Below, piece after piece: positions 9,993 to 18,413 of a stretch of 43,522 nt of DNA. Each line of letters opens with the position of its first letter. Position 1 is the stretch's first letter. A program made the translations under genes and the position numbers. The stretch is from Planctomycetes bacterium HGW-Planctomycetes-1 (GTDB lineage Bacteria; Planctomycetota; Phycisphaerae; Sedimentisphaerales; UBA12454), in the NCBI GenBank assembly GCA_002839495.1, contig PGYD01000008.1, positions 1-43,522 on the forward strand, read 5' to 3'. The notes beneath the pieces were generated by a model that searched no databases, was not told where the DNA came from, and saw only the letters and a list, made by a program, of their open reading frames with translations.

Positions 9993-10054
9993 TTTTTGAT
10001 AAAATCATCAGGAATTTGAAAATACTATGCTTTTTGTTTAGGGAAAGGTAAGAA

Positions 10055-11272
10055 ATGAAATACGATAAACCGAATTGTCCGGGCTCGCCAAGGGGCGAAG
10101 TCTCGCCGAAGGCGGAAAAGGCGAAATACCTTGCAGGCAAACGAATCCTGCCGAAACCAACCTCCAAAGACACAAGCATAATTGACCTTATTGATAATAT
10201 GGACGCCTACAACGGCGGAAGGCTTCGGGCCGCCTGCCACCTGCTCCGCGACAGATATTCCAAAGACGACGTTACCATCGGCCTAAGTCTGGCCGGTGCA
10301 TTAACGCCCGCCGGTCTTGGCCCATCGACGGTTATTCCGCTGATGAATCACGGTTTTGTCGATTGGCTCGTAGCGACCGGCGCGAATATGTACCACGATA
10401 TGCATTATGCCCTTAATCTGCCGATGTTCCGCGGCAGTCATAATGTCAATGACGCCGACCTTCGCGACAAAGGCGTAACCCGAATTTACGATATCCTGTT
10501 CGACTATGAAGACGTCCTAATGGAAACAGACAGACATCTGCGGGAAATGCTGTGCAGACCTGAATTTCAGAAGGAAATGGGCACTCGCGAATTTTACCAT
10601 CATTTGGGCAAAATCCTCGACGAATGCGAAAAGAAAAATAATCTCGGACAGGTGAGCATCCTTGCCGCCGCCTATCGAAACGGCATTCCCGTCTTTACGT
10701 CCTCGCCGGGCGATTCGACAATCGGTATGAACGTCGCAGGCGTTGAGCTTCTCGCTGAGGCACAGGGGCTATTGGATAAATTCAAACTGAAAATCAATCC
10801 GAGCATCGACGTCAACGATTCGACCGCGATTGTCCTGAACGCCAAGAGATACGAAAACGGAAAAACAGCCGTGATTCTCATCGGCGGCGGAAGCCCCAAG
10901 AATTTTATGCTCCAGACCGAGCCGCAGATTCAGGAAGTGCTTATGATTCCCGAAGTCGGCCAGGATTACGATATAAATATCACCGATGCAAGACCTGATA
11001 CCGGCGGGCTTTCCGGCGCACCGCCGAGCGAGGCGGCAAGCTGGGGCAAAATCGACCCGACAAAACTGGACGAAACCGTAACGGCCTACCTCGATGTTAC
11101 CGTAGCGTTTCCGATTATGACAGCTTATGCCATACAGTCCACTAAACCCAAGAAACTAAAGAGGTTATACGACAGAGGCGATGAACTCCGCCAAAAACTT
11201 ATTAAGTCGTATCTCGAAAATAATAAAGAGGTCGAAAAACTTAGAGGGCTGATTAAGAAGCTGGTTCCATAG
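10055..11272 (+). CDS. Deoxyhypusine-synthase-family protein
   Basis: Member of the deoxyhypusine synthase / homospermidine synthase family, which transfers the aminobutyl group of spermidine using NAD. At 405 aa it shows NNMDAYNGGRLRAACHLL-type entry, the NAD-fold segment VTIGLSLAGALTPAGLGPSTVIPLMNHGFVDWLVATGANMYHDMHY, and the C-terminal DTGGLSGAPPSEAASWGKID. The WGK lysine matches the catalytic lysine of the family. Bacteria lack eIF5A, so hypusination is unlikely; bacterial homologs act on polyamines or are uncharacterised. Residues ~10-21 come from a 33-base repeat also found in another gene of this window. The ribosome site is GGGAAAGGTAAGAA. Confidence 0.85.
   Translation: MKYDKPNCPGSPRGEVSPKAEKAKYLAGKRILPKPTSKDTSIIDLIDNMDAYNGGRLRAACHLLRDRYSKDDVTIGLSLAGALTPAGLGPSTVIPLMNHGFVDWLVATGANMYHDMHYALNLPMFRGSHNVNDADLRDKGVTRIYDILFDYEDVLMETDRHLREMLCRPEFQKEMGTREFYHHLGKILDECEKKNNLGQVSILAAAYRNGIPVFTSSPGDSTIGMNVAGVELLAEAQGLLDKFKLKINPSIDVNDSTAIVLNAKRYENGKTAVILIGGGSPKNFMLQTEPQIQEVLMIPEVGQDYDINITDARPDTGGLSGAPPSEAASWGKIDPTKLDETVTAYLDVTVAFPIMTAYAIQSTKPKKLKRLYDRGDELRQKLIKSYLENNKEVEKLRGLIKKLVP
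10084..10116 (+). repeat. 33-bp palindromic element inside a coding region, copy 1
   Basis: CTCGCC-NNNN-GGCGAAGTCTCGCC-R-AAGGCGGA. It lies in frame in the deoxyhypusine-synthase-like gene (encoding roughly GSPRGEVSPKAE) and matches 28 of 33 bases with the copy at 37782-37814. It contains GGCGA-AGTC-TCGCC, a short hairpin, and its length is 11 codons exactly. Confidence 0.8.
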
Positions 11273-11290
11273 GTGAATGCATGTTCACCT
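11271..11290. promoter_or_regulatory. Hairpin/palindrome between the deoxyhypusine-synthase-like gene and the GH31 gene
   Basis: AGGTGAA-TGCATG-TTCACCT is a perfect 7-bp inverted repeat overlapping the last bases of the upstream stop codon. There is no T-run after it, so it is a poor terminator. It could be an operator or mRNA-processing hairpin for the GH31 gene 50 bases downstream. Confidence 0.4.
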
Positions 11291-11340
11291 GAGGCAAATA
11301 TTATGGATAATAAGATTACATTGATTAAGGAGTATTCTTT

Positions 11341-13974
11341 ATGAAATTCTTTGAACGCAATTCGATTATCGTAGCGGCATTCATTATTGTTTCTTTCAAT
11401 AGCATAGTTTTTTCTTTGGAAGGCAATCCTGTTGCCGATGAAAAATCTGTTGTAGTCAATAATGATGTTCGCATAACAGTGTTGACTGAGGGGCTTTTGC
11501 GGTTGGAATGGTCTGAGAATGGTAAATTTGAAGACCGTGCAAGTCTTACGTTTATCAATCGCAATACAGATGTTCCGAAATACGCTGTTACAGAGAAAGA
11601 TGGTTTTCTCGAAATCAAAACAGACAAGCTGCAATTAAAATATAAAATTGGTAGTGGCAGATTTACAAAGGACAATTTGAGTATAGATATAAATGCCGGT
11701 GAAATGAATGCAAAATGGCATTTCGGCGATGTCGATAACAAAAATCTTTTAGGTACATCAAGAACGCTGGATGGCTATAATGGTTCCTGGCATTATGCAG
11801 AGAAAAAGGATATAGAACTTTGCCAGGGAATTATATCCCGCAGCGGCTGGTGTGCAATTGATGACAGTGAGAAGCCTTTGTTTGATAATTCCGATTGGCC
11901 ATGGGTAGTTGCAAGACCTTCCGGCCAGAGGCAGGACATCTATTTCTTCGGGTATGGCTATGATTATAAAACCGCGATGAAGGATTTTATTACGGTTGCG
12001 GGCAGAATCGCCTTGCCGCCCAAATTCGCATTCGGTATATGGTGGTCGAAGTATTGGAACTATGATGACGAACAGTTCAGAGACATTGTTGAACAATTTG
12101 AACGATACGATATTGGCCTTGACGTTTTGGTAATTGATATGGACTGGCACATTACCTCTATGCCTCAATGGTATGATAAGACCGGCAGAAAGATAAAAGA
12201 CCAGGCCGGTCAATCCTGCGGCTGGACAGGGTTCACATGGAACAGAAATTATTTTCCAGACCCCCAAAAATTTCTTGAATGGACAAACGATAATTCCATA
12301 AAGACCTGTCTTAATCTGCATCCTGCAAGCGGTATTCAGCCTCACGAGGAGCAATACAGCGATTTTGCAAAAGCTCTCGGCATAGACCCCAATACAAAAA
12401 AATATATACCGTTTAATATTGTCGATAAGAATTTTGCAAACGCTTATCTGGATATACTGCTGCATCCAATGGAAAAAATGGGCATTGACTTTTGGTGGCT
12501 GGATTGGCAGCAATGGGGTGCAACGAGTATTGAAGGGGTCAATCCGACTTTTTACTTAAACTATGTTTATTTCAGCGATATGGAGCGGCAGAACAAAAAT
12601 CGTCCGCTGATATTCCATCGCTGGGGCGGTCTTGGCAATCACAGATATCAAATAGGTTTTTCCGGCGATACAATCATAACGTGGGAATCGCTTGCGTGGC
12701 AGCCTTACTTTACATCAACCGCGGCAAATGTAGGCTTTGGTTTTTGGAGTCACGACATTGGAGGCCATTATTGCCGAGATGGTTTGGGTATGCCGAAGAA
12801 TCCGGAATTATATACTCGCTGGATTCAGTGGGGAGTGTTAAGTCCGGTTTTCAGAACTCACGCAACCGCAAACAGGGATATAGAGCGTCGTATATGGGCT
12901 TGGCCGATGGAATATTTCCAGGCAATGCGCAGCGCTTACGATTTAAGATATGCGCTTTTACCTTATATTTACACTTCAGCACGGCAGGCTTACGATACAG
13001 GTATTTCACTTTGCAGGCCTTTATATTATGATTGGCCACGGGACGAAGAGGCTTATTCGTTTAAAGGTGAATATATGTTCGGGGATAATTTGCTGGTCAA
13101 TCCTGTTGTGGCCCCGATGGATGAGAACAAAAAATATGTATTGCAGAAAACATGGCTTCCGAAAGGCCGATGGTTCGAATACTCAACCGGCAAAGTTATC
13201 GACGGCCCTGTCATAATAGAAAGACCTTATGCCCTTGACGAGATACCTGTTTATGTAAAAGCCGGTTCAATAATTCCTATGGCGCCCAAGACCAAGCGCA
13301 TTGATGAGAAACCGCTTGATACTCTGATTTTAAATATTTATCCCGGCGATAAAGGCAGCATTAGCGTTTATGAAGATGCCGGCAACGACCAGGAGTATAA
13401 GAAAGGCGAATTTGCTTTTACAGATGTGGACTTCTCAAATATCAACGGCCGGACCGATATTAAGATAATGCCGGTAAAAGGTAAATATGACAATATGCCT
13501 GCTTTGCGTTCCTATCAGATAAATCTGATAAATACATTCCCGCCGAAGTCTGTCGAAGTGAATGGCGAAAAAATATCTTATAGCCTTAAGCCTGTCGATA
13601 ATAGCTGGAGCTATGACGGCAGAGAAGTAGCGACAGTGATTTATATCGGCAGACACAAGGTAGATGAGAAAATAAATGTAGTAATAGAACAAGATGATAA
13701 AGATGCAAAGATACTTTCAGGAATTAAAGGGAAGTTAAAACATCTGCATAACTTTGTTGACTATGTCGGCAGAGCGCCGGAGCCGATGTATGAATTTGAA
13801 CCTGTGATAAACACGGCTCTTACCGGCCGAAAGATGACTTACGAACCGTCGCAAGCGGCAGAACAGGCAGATGATTTTGAAGCCAATTATCGTAAAGCTG
13901 TTGAAATAATAGAAAGTAAATCACCAATGCATAAGGACTGGCTGGCATATTTGGAATGGCTGAAAATTGATTAG
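11341..13974 (+). CDS. Secreted glycoside hydrolase family 31 (alpha-glucosidase/xylosidase-like)
   Basis: The 877-aa product begins with a signal peptide (MKFFERNSIIVAAFIIVSFNSIVFSLEG) and is probably periplasmic or outer-membrane associated. The GH31 catalytic barrel shows FGIWWSKYWNYDDEQ and LDVLVIDMDWHIT. The retaining nucleophile fits Asp388 in WWLDWQQWG. The general acid/base fits Asp443 in FSGDT, followed by ESLAWQPYFTSTAANVGFGFWSHDIGGH. The C-terminal half holds beta-sandwich domains (YPGDKGSISVYEDAGND). The exact sugar cannot be told from sequence alone. AAGGAG sits 11 bases before the ATG. The gene is AT-richer than its neighbours. Confidence 0.88.
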   Translation: MKFFERNSIIVAAFIIVSFNSIVFSLEGNPVADEKSVVVNNDVRITVLTEGLLRLEWSENGKFEDRASLTFINRNTDVPKYAVTEKDGFLEIKTDKLQLKYKIGSGRFTKDNLSIDINAGEMNAKWHFGDVDNKNLLGTSRTLDGYNGSWHYAEKKDIELCQGIISRSGWCAIDDSEKPLFDNSDWPWVVARPSGQRQDIYFFGYGYDYKTAMKDFITVAGRIALPPKFAFGIWWSKYWNYDDEQFRDIVEQFERYDIGLDVLVIDMDWHITSMPQWYDKTGRKIKDQAGQSCGWTGFTWNRNYFPDPQKFLEWTNDNSIKTCLNLHPASGIQPHEEQYSDFAKALGIDPNTKKYIPFNIVDKNFANAYLDILLHPMEKMGIDFWWLDWQQWGATSIEGVNPTFYLNYVYFSDMERQNKNRPLIFHRWGGLGNHRYQIGFSGDTIITWESLAWQPYFTSTAANVGFGFWSHDIGGHYCRDGLGMPKNPELYTRWIQWGVLSPVFRTHATANRDIERRIWAWPMEYFQAMRSAYDLRYALLPYIYTSARQAYDTGISLCRPLYYDWPRDEEAYSFKGEYMFGDNLLVNPVVAPMDENKKYVLQKTWLPKGRWFEYSTGKVIDGPVIIERPYALDEIPVYVKAGSIIPMAPKTKRIDEKPLDTLILNIYPGDKGSISVYEDAGNDQEYKKGEFAFTDVDFSNINGRTDIKIMPVKGKYDNMPALRSYQINLINTFPPKSVEVNGEKISYSLKPVDNSWSYDGREVATVIYIGRHKVDEKINVVIEQDDKDAKILSGIKGKLKHLHNFVDYVGRAPEPMYEFEPVINTALTGRKMTYEPSQAAEQADDFEANYRKAVEIIESKSPMHKDWLAYLEWLKID

Positions 13975-14279
13975 ATTCTGAAGTATAGCAGGAAGAGTTA
14001 TATGATTAGAACAGGTGATAGGTGAGCAGGTGATACGCTGCGTTTAAAATCTTCCAAACCCCCTGAAAACCAGGGGGTTTGAGAGCCAAACAGCGACGCA
14101 AAAGACACAGACCATCATCTGATAAGGAGCGAATCGGATTTTTGCAAAATATGCCTAAAAACAGATGATTTTAGCCGGCGTTTGAAAAAACATTGATGTT
14201 TTTCTGCCAATAAAATAAAATACGCAGGCAAAAAGCGTGGTAGATTATTAGGTTAGGCTTAACGGTAAAGGAGTTACAA
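13975..14279. other. 305-base intergenic region with a stem-loop
   Basis: No gene is visible. It holds the 11-bp stem at 14055-14081 and a looser inverted pair ATCATCTG...CAGATGAT (about 14114 and 14162) upstream of the ACT gene. The last 20 bases carry its ribosome site AAAGGAG. Confidence 0.5.
14055..14081. terminator. Stem-loop after the GH31 gene
   Basis: CAAACCCCCTG-AAAAC-CAGGGGGTTTG is a perfect 11-bp stem 80 bases past the GH31 stop. There is no T-run, so it may be a factor-dependent terminator or a 3'-end stabiliser rather than a classical terminator. Confidence 0.5.
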
Positions 14280-14714
14280 ATGGCAAAACAGCTTCATATA
14301 TTCGTTGAAAACAAGCCCGGAAGATTAAAGGCTATTACGGATAATCTGCAAAAAATCGGGATAAACATCCGCGCGTTCGCGATTCAGGACAGGGGCGATT
14401 ACGGGCTGATGAAACTGATAGTGAGCGACCCCGAACAGGCACATCTGTCGCTTGCGGATATGGGTTGCGCATGCGCGCTGAAAGATGTTCTGGCGATATC
14501 GATACCGGATAAACCCGGCAATCTTCACAAACTTTTGGACGCGCTGGCGGTGGGAGATATTAATATTGTCGATGCTCACGGATTTGTTCTTGAGCCGAAT
14601 CAGAAAGGCGTCTGCATACTCGAAATCGAAAACCTTGCAAAGACAAACGCCGAAGAGGTGGTCAGGAAAGCAGGGTTCGATATCCTCGACGACGATGCGC
14701 TGAATAACCTTTAA
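14280..14714 (+). CDS. Tandem ACT-domain protein
   Basis: A 144-aa cytoplasmic protein made of two ACT domains and little else: residues ~4-70 (LHIFVENKPGRLKAITDNLQKIGINIRAFAI) and ~72-138 (DVLAISIPDKPGNLHKLLDALAVGDINIVDAHGF). ACT domains bind amino acids, usually at domain interfaces. Stand-alone pairs of this size occur next to amino-acid or phenylacetate-CoA ligase genes in anaerobes, but no such partner is visible here. AAAGGAGTTACAA precedes the ATG. It converges with the MFS gene, with only 10 bases between stops. Confidence 0.85.
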   Translation: MAKQLHIFVENKPGRLKAITDNLQKIGINIRAFAIQDRGDYGLMKLIVSDPEQAHLSLADMGCACALKDVLAISIPDKPGNLHKLLDALAVGDINIVDAHGFVLEPNQKGVCILEIENLAKTNAEEVVRKAGFDILDDDALNNL

Positions 14715-14724
14715 GGTGAATAAT

Positions 14725-16002
14725 TCAATTGCGGGTCTGAGCGGATAACCTTGCGGCGGTGTCGAGGCCTGCGGCGACTTCGGGAATAATTCCTTTTTTA
14801 ACGTATATGGGGTGAATGAGCCTTCGGATAGAGTGGAGTTTTCTTGCGAAAAGAATTATAACGACAATACTTAACAGGCCGCAGACCATTAAAGTGTTTT
14901 GTGCGCCGAAATGCTGGGCGGCTGTTCCGGCCAACAGATGCCCCACAGGCATAACTCCTATGAAAGCCATTACGTGGAGACTGAGCACGCGGCCCCTCAT
15001 ATTGTCATCGACAATTGTCTGAAGAATAGTGTTTACCGAAGCCATCTGAACCATTACGCCGAAGCCGGGCAGGGATATAAGGACAAGGGAGAGCCAGAAA
15101 TTTTTCGAGAGCGCAAAGCCGATGATGCCTATGGCGAAAACCGTACCTGAAAAAATTATAAACATATCCAGGCCGTGCACGGTTTTTCTTCGGGCAAGAA
15201 TGACGGCGCCGATGAATGCGCCTATTCCTGTGGACCATAAAAGAGCGCCGTAAGTTTGGGGGCCGCCGTGCAGGATAGTCTTTGCGAAGACAGGCATTAA
15301 AACCGAATACGGCATCGCGACAAGACTCATCGCGGTTGTATAAAACATAATCGACCTTATAGGCATAAACCCGAACGAATAAGACAGGCCTTCTTTAATG
15401 CCTGCAAGCATAGAGCCGTTGTGTTTGGCGGGGCCGGTTCGGGTTTGACGCATAATAACGAGGGAGTAAATAACGGCAAGAAAAGTCGCGGCGTTGGCAA
15501 AGAAACAAGCGGCTTCGCCAACGCGGGCTATCAGGAAACCGGCGACAATAGGGCCTATCTGTCTTGCGAGATTGAAAATCATAGAGTTGAGCGCGATGGC
15601 GTTGGGCAAATCGTCGTCATCATCGACCATTTCAGGAACAAAAGCCTGACGGGTCGGCATATCGAAGGCGTTAATAATACCCTGAAAAATACTGAGCAGA
15701 ATAATCCGCGTCATAGTTATACTGTCGAGAGCAATCAGTACGGCCAGCATAAAAGCCTGAAACATCGCAAGCGTTTGAGTAATAATGATTATTCGACGGC
15801 GGGGCCAGCGGTCGGCGAAATCGCCGCCGAGCAGTGAACCGAGCAGAACTGGTATCTGGGTGCAAAAGGCGACCAAGCCGAGAGCAAACGAGGAGCCGGT
15901 GAGCCGATAGACGAGCCAGCCAATCGCGGCCATCTGCATCCACGTGCCAATAAGCGAAATGCCCTGACCGGCAAAAAAGAGCCTGTAATTTCTATGCTTC
16001 AA
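14725..16002 (-). CDS. MFS exporter (EntS/MFS_3-like)
   Basis: A 425-aa inner-membrane transporter with about 12 hydrophobic segments. It starts LKHRNYRLFFAGQGISLIGTWMQMAAIGWLVYRLTGSS and has the MFS loop GGDFADRWPRRRIIIITQ after the second helix, the pattern of the enterobactin-exporter-like MFS_3 group. The substrate is unknown. The start is a TTG (16002): an in-frame TAA lies 16 codons upstream and no ATG or GTG falls between. AAGG lies about 14 bases before the TTG. The C-terminal tail after the last helix (~residues 395-425) is soluble. Confidence 0.85.
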   Translation of the reverse strand: MKHRNYRLFFAGQGISLIGTWMQMAAIGWLVYRLTGSSFALGLVAFCTQIPVLLGSLLGGDFADRWPRRRIIIITQTLAMFQAFMLAVLIALDSITMTRIILLSIFQGIINAFDMPTRQAFVPEMVDDDDDLPNAIALNSMIFNLARQIGPIVAGFLIARVGEAACFFANAATFLAVIYSLVIMRQTRTGPAKHNGSMLAGIKEGLSYSFGFMPIRSIMFYTTAMSLVAMPYSVLMPVFAKTILHGGPQTYGALLWSTGIGAFIGAVILARRKTVHGLDMFIIFSGTVFAIGIIGFALSKNFWLSLVLISLPGFGVMVQMASVNTILQTIVDDNMRGRVLSLHVMAFIGVMPVGHLLAGTAAQHFGAQNTLMVCGLLSIVVIILFARKLHSIRRLIHPIYVKKGIIPEVAAGLDTAARLSAQTRN

Positions 16003-16401
16003 GCCCGCAGCATCAACCTTAAATTGCCTTTGGACTGCGAACCATTATTTTCCATTGTCATCTTCAATTCCAAAAATAAACGAGAGGAAAATTATAACAC
16101 ATAACAGCTTCAAAACCAAAGGCTCGATTCCAACAATAGGGGCGGTTTGAAAAGCGGGGTTTAAACCTGCATTTATAGGACTATGCTTAGAAAAATCGTA
16201 AATAAACAGGGAAATAATTAGGTCTGTAAATTCTTTTGTTCAAATATGTTAGCGATATTTGGCGGACATAGGCTGAAAAAAGCAGGTTTTCCCTTGACTT
16301 TTAATGAACGATTATTCATAATATGAATAGAAGCTCATAATGTATGGAAGCATATCTGAAGTTGCCAATAAGGAGATTAAAAATGACCGATACTGAATAT
16401 A
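16003..16401. other. 399-base divergent intergenic region (MFS / TetR operon)
   Basis: There is no full-length gene. It is AT-rich and contains the TetR-operon promoter and palindrome (16294-16328) and a 10-codon mini-ORF (16383-16415). I see no clear promoter facing the MFS gene. Confidence 0.5.
16294..16328 (+). promoter_or_regulatory. Sigma70-like promoter with overlapping palindromic operator for the TetR-efflux operon
   Basis: TTGACT (16294-16299), a 17-base spacer, then CATAAT (16317-16322). The -10 lies inside the perfect palindrome ATTCATA-A-TATGAAT (16314-16328). A TetR dimer bound there would block RNA polymerase, which fits autorepression by the first gene of the operon. Confidence 0.65.
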
Positions 16402-16415
16402 GTGCTGACACGTAA
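16383..16415 (+). other. 10-codon mini-ORF with a strong ribosome site ahead of the TetR gene
   Basis: AAGGAGATTAAAAATG is the best start signal in the region but reads MTDTEYSADT and stops. The TetR frame (+1 relative) opens at the GTG 16402 inside it. It could be a leader peptide coupling translation, or a sign of a one-base indel in the sequence. Confidence 0.5.
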
Positions 16416-17022
16416 AGAAAAGGAAAAGCTGATGCATAAAGAGGCAATCCTTGAGGCGTCTTTGCGCCTTTTTTCGAGCAAGGGCTTTCATAATGTCTCT
16501 ATGCAGGATATAGCCGCTGAATCGGAGTTCGCGGTGGGCACACTCTATAATTTTTTTCCGAGCAAGGAACAGCTTTTCGCTGAATTACTCAGCGACTGCG
16601 CCGAGAAGATATACGAGATGCTTTGGCCGATTCTTGCAGGCGATGAGCGGGAAGATGTGAAACTGCGAACTTTTATACGCGCACACAGCCGATTGGTAGA
16701 AGAAAACGTCGACTTTATAAAACTTTACGTTTCCGAACAGGGAAATTTAACGGCTGCCCATAATATCGGGAATGTACGGGCCGATGAGATTAAAACGACT
16801 TTGCGGGGCAAATTGGAAGACATAATTAAGTCAGGGATTGAAAAGAAAAATTTTCGTTCTGTCGATGCAAGGACGGCCGCACATTCATTGGCGGCTGCGC
16901 TCCAGTCTTTTATTCTTGAGTCTTCAGAAGATTTCGAAAAGAGAAAAATAGATGAAGGACTGGCGAAGATAGAACATTTATTTATCGATACACTGCTGAT
17001 GCCGGAAAAACAAGGGCAATGA
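16402..17022 (+). CDS. TetR/AcrR-family transcriptional repressor
   Basis: 206 aa. The N-terminal TetR helix-turn-helix is plain (residues ~11-57): EAILEASLRLFSSKGFHNVSMQDIAAESEFAVGTLYNFFPSKEQLFAELL. The C-terminal ligand-binding helices diverge, as usual. The track start is GTG 16402 without a ribosome site. The ATG at 16432 has AAGGA seven bases upstream and would give 196 aa with the HTH intact. The stop overlaps the start of the outer-membrane gene (ATGA). It probably represses this efflux operon through the palindrome at 16314-16328 and is released by a pump substrate. Confidence 0.88.
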   Translation: MLTRKEKEKLMHKEAILEASLRLFSSKGFHNVSMQDIAAESEFAVGTLYNFFPSKEQLFAELLSDCAEKIYEMLWPILAGDEREDVKLRTFIRAHSRLVEENVDFIKLYVSEQGNLTAAHNIGNVRADEIKTTLRGKLEDIIKSGIEKKNFRSVDARTAAHSLAAALQSFILESSEDFEKRKIDEGLAKIEHLFIDTLLMPEKQGQ

Positions 17023-18413
17023 TTAAGATATTGAGAAAAATACCGTTTATCGTGGTTTTGTTTTCGCTTTTTTCGGCGGGCTGCGGCAGCTTTGACGGCA
17101 GGGCGGTCAGAGAAAAGCATACAGAAGACTACCGCGAAGAACTGGCGGCGGAAATGAACGAATTGATGTTCGAGGGGCGGGCTTTCGGTCTTGACGACTG
17201 TATAAAGACCGCACTGGAAAACGGTCTGCATATAAAGGCGGCACAAATTCAGGAGAGAGTAGCGAAGCTCGAAAGGAAAGTATCTTTTGCGGCGTTTCTG
17301 CCGACCGTAAATCTTGATTATCAATATACGAAATGGGATAGACAGCCGAAAGTTAAATTCGGCGCATCGGCAGCGGCTATGCACGACCAGACGGTGAAAA
17401 ATATTACGTGGCAGATGGAGATGTCCGTATTCGACCCATCTACATGGTTTTTATACGCGATGCACCAAAGGGGCGAAGAGACAGCCGAATGGGTTACGAA
17501 ATATACCGAACAAATGACCGTATTGGAAATTACCGTTAATTATTATCATTGTCTGACGCTGGAGCAGGTGCGGGATGCTATGCAAAGTCAGCTCAAGGCG
17601 ACAGAGGAGCTTGAAAAGGAAATCGGCGAACTTTTCAAAGAAGGGCTGGTAACGCAATGGCAGTATAAACAGGCTCAGTCGGCGGTTCTTATGCGACGGA
17701 CGGAACTGAGCCGAGTGGAATACGCGATAAATCAGGCTAAAGCGGATTTGCTCGTTTCGATGGGGCTATCGCCCTTGGCGGAGATTTCCTTGAAAATCGA
17801 AGAGCCTTTGACGGCGCCGAGCGAGCCGCCGGAAGATTTAGTGTATAAAGCAATGGTTGAAAATCCGCAGCTTTATATTTCCGACCTTCAAATCGCCATA
17901 GCCGAGGAAAAAGTTCAAATCGCACTGGCGGCGTTTCTGCCGAGGCTGACGATATTCGCGAACCAGACAAATACATCAGATTCTTTTCAGCTTTATCAAA
18001 ATTCGTGGCAGTTCGGACTTATAGGCACTATGTCGATATTCAACGGGTTCGCCAATATCAATGAATATAAGGCCGCGAAAGAGAGAAAAAAGGCGGAATT
18101 TATCGACAGGGAACAGCAGACGCTGGCCGTGATATTGCAGGTTTATAAGGCGTATATGAACCTTGAAAACGCCAAAGAAGAATCGATTTTGGCTCAGAAA
18201 TTATTCGATACGGAATCGGAGCATTTCAAAGAGATAAGCAACAAATGGCAGGAGGGACTCGTCCAAAGCTCGGAGATGCTCGGCGTGATGGCTGAGATGG
18301 ACAACGCGCAAATGGAGCTGATGAACAGCAATTTTAATTTACAGGTAAGTATAGCTACGCTCCATAACGCGATGGGAACTGCGGAGATACCGACCAGGGA
18401 AAATCAGTTATGA
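17019..18413 (+). CDS. TolC-family outer-membrane efflux lipoprotein
   Basis: 464 aa. The signal peptide ends in a lipobox (LFSAGCGS), as in OprM/NodT-type proteins. Two repeated halves of long helices are visible: LDDCIKTALENGLHIKAAQIQERVAKLERKVSFAAFLPTVNLDYQYT and the later ENPQLYISDLQIAIAEEKVQIALAAFLPRLTIFANQ. Each half ends with the LP.l family signature before a membrane strand. It would form the trimeric outer-membrane channel for the RND pump encoded downstream. It overlaps both neighbours by four bases (ATGA). Confidence 0.9.
   Translation: MIKILRKIPFIVVLFSLFSAGCGSFDGRAVREKHTEDYREELAAEMNELMFEGRAFGLDDCIKTALENGLHIKAAQIQERVAKLERKVSFAAFLPTVNLDYQYTKWDRQPKVKFGASAAAMHDQTVKNITWQMEMSVFDPSTWFLYAMHQRGEETAEWVTKYTEQMTVLEITVNYYHCLTLEQVRDAMQSQLKATEELEKEIGELFKEGLVTQWQYKQAQSAVLMRRTELSRVEYAINQAKADLLVSMGLSPLAEISLKIEEPLTAPSEPPEDLVYKAMVENPQLYISDLQIAIAEEKVQIALAAFLPRLTIFANQTNTSDSFQLYQNSWQFGLIGTMSIFNGFANINEYKAAKERKKAEFIDREQQTLAVILQVYKAYMNLENAKEESILAQKLFDTESEHFKEISNKWQEGLVQSSEMLGVMAEMDNAQMELMNSNFNLQVSIATLHNAMGTAEIPTRENQL

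Noticed and set aside
11758-12513. 251-aa ORF antisense to the GH31 gene
   Set aside because: Shadow frame inside a clear coding region.
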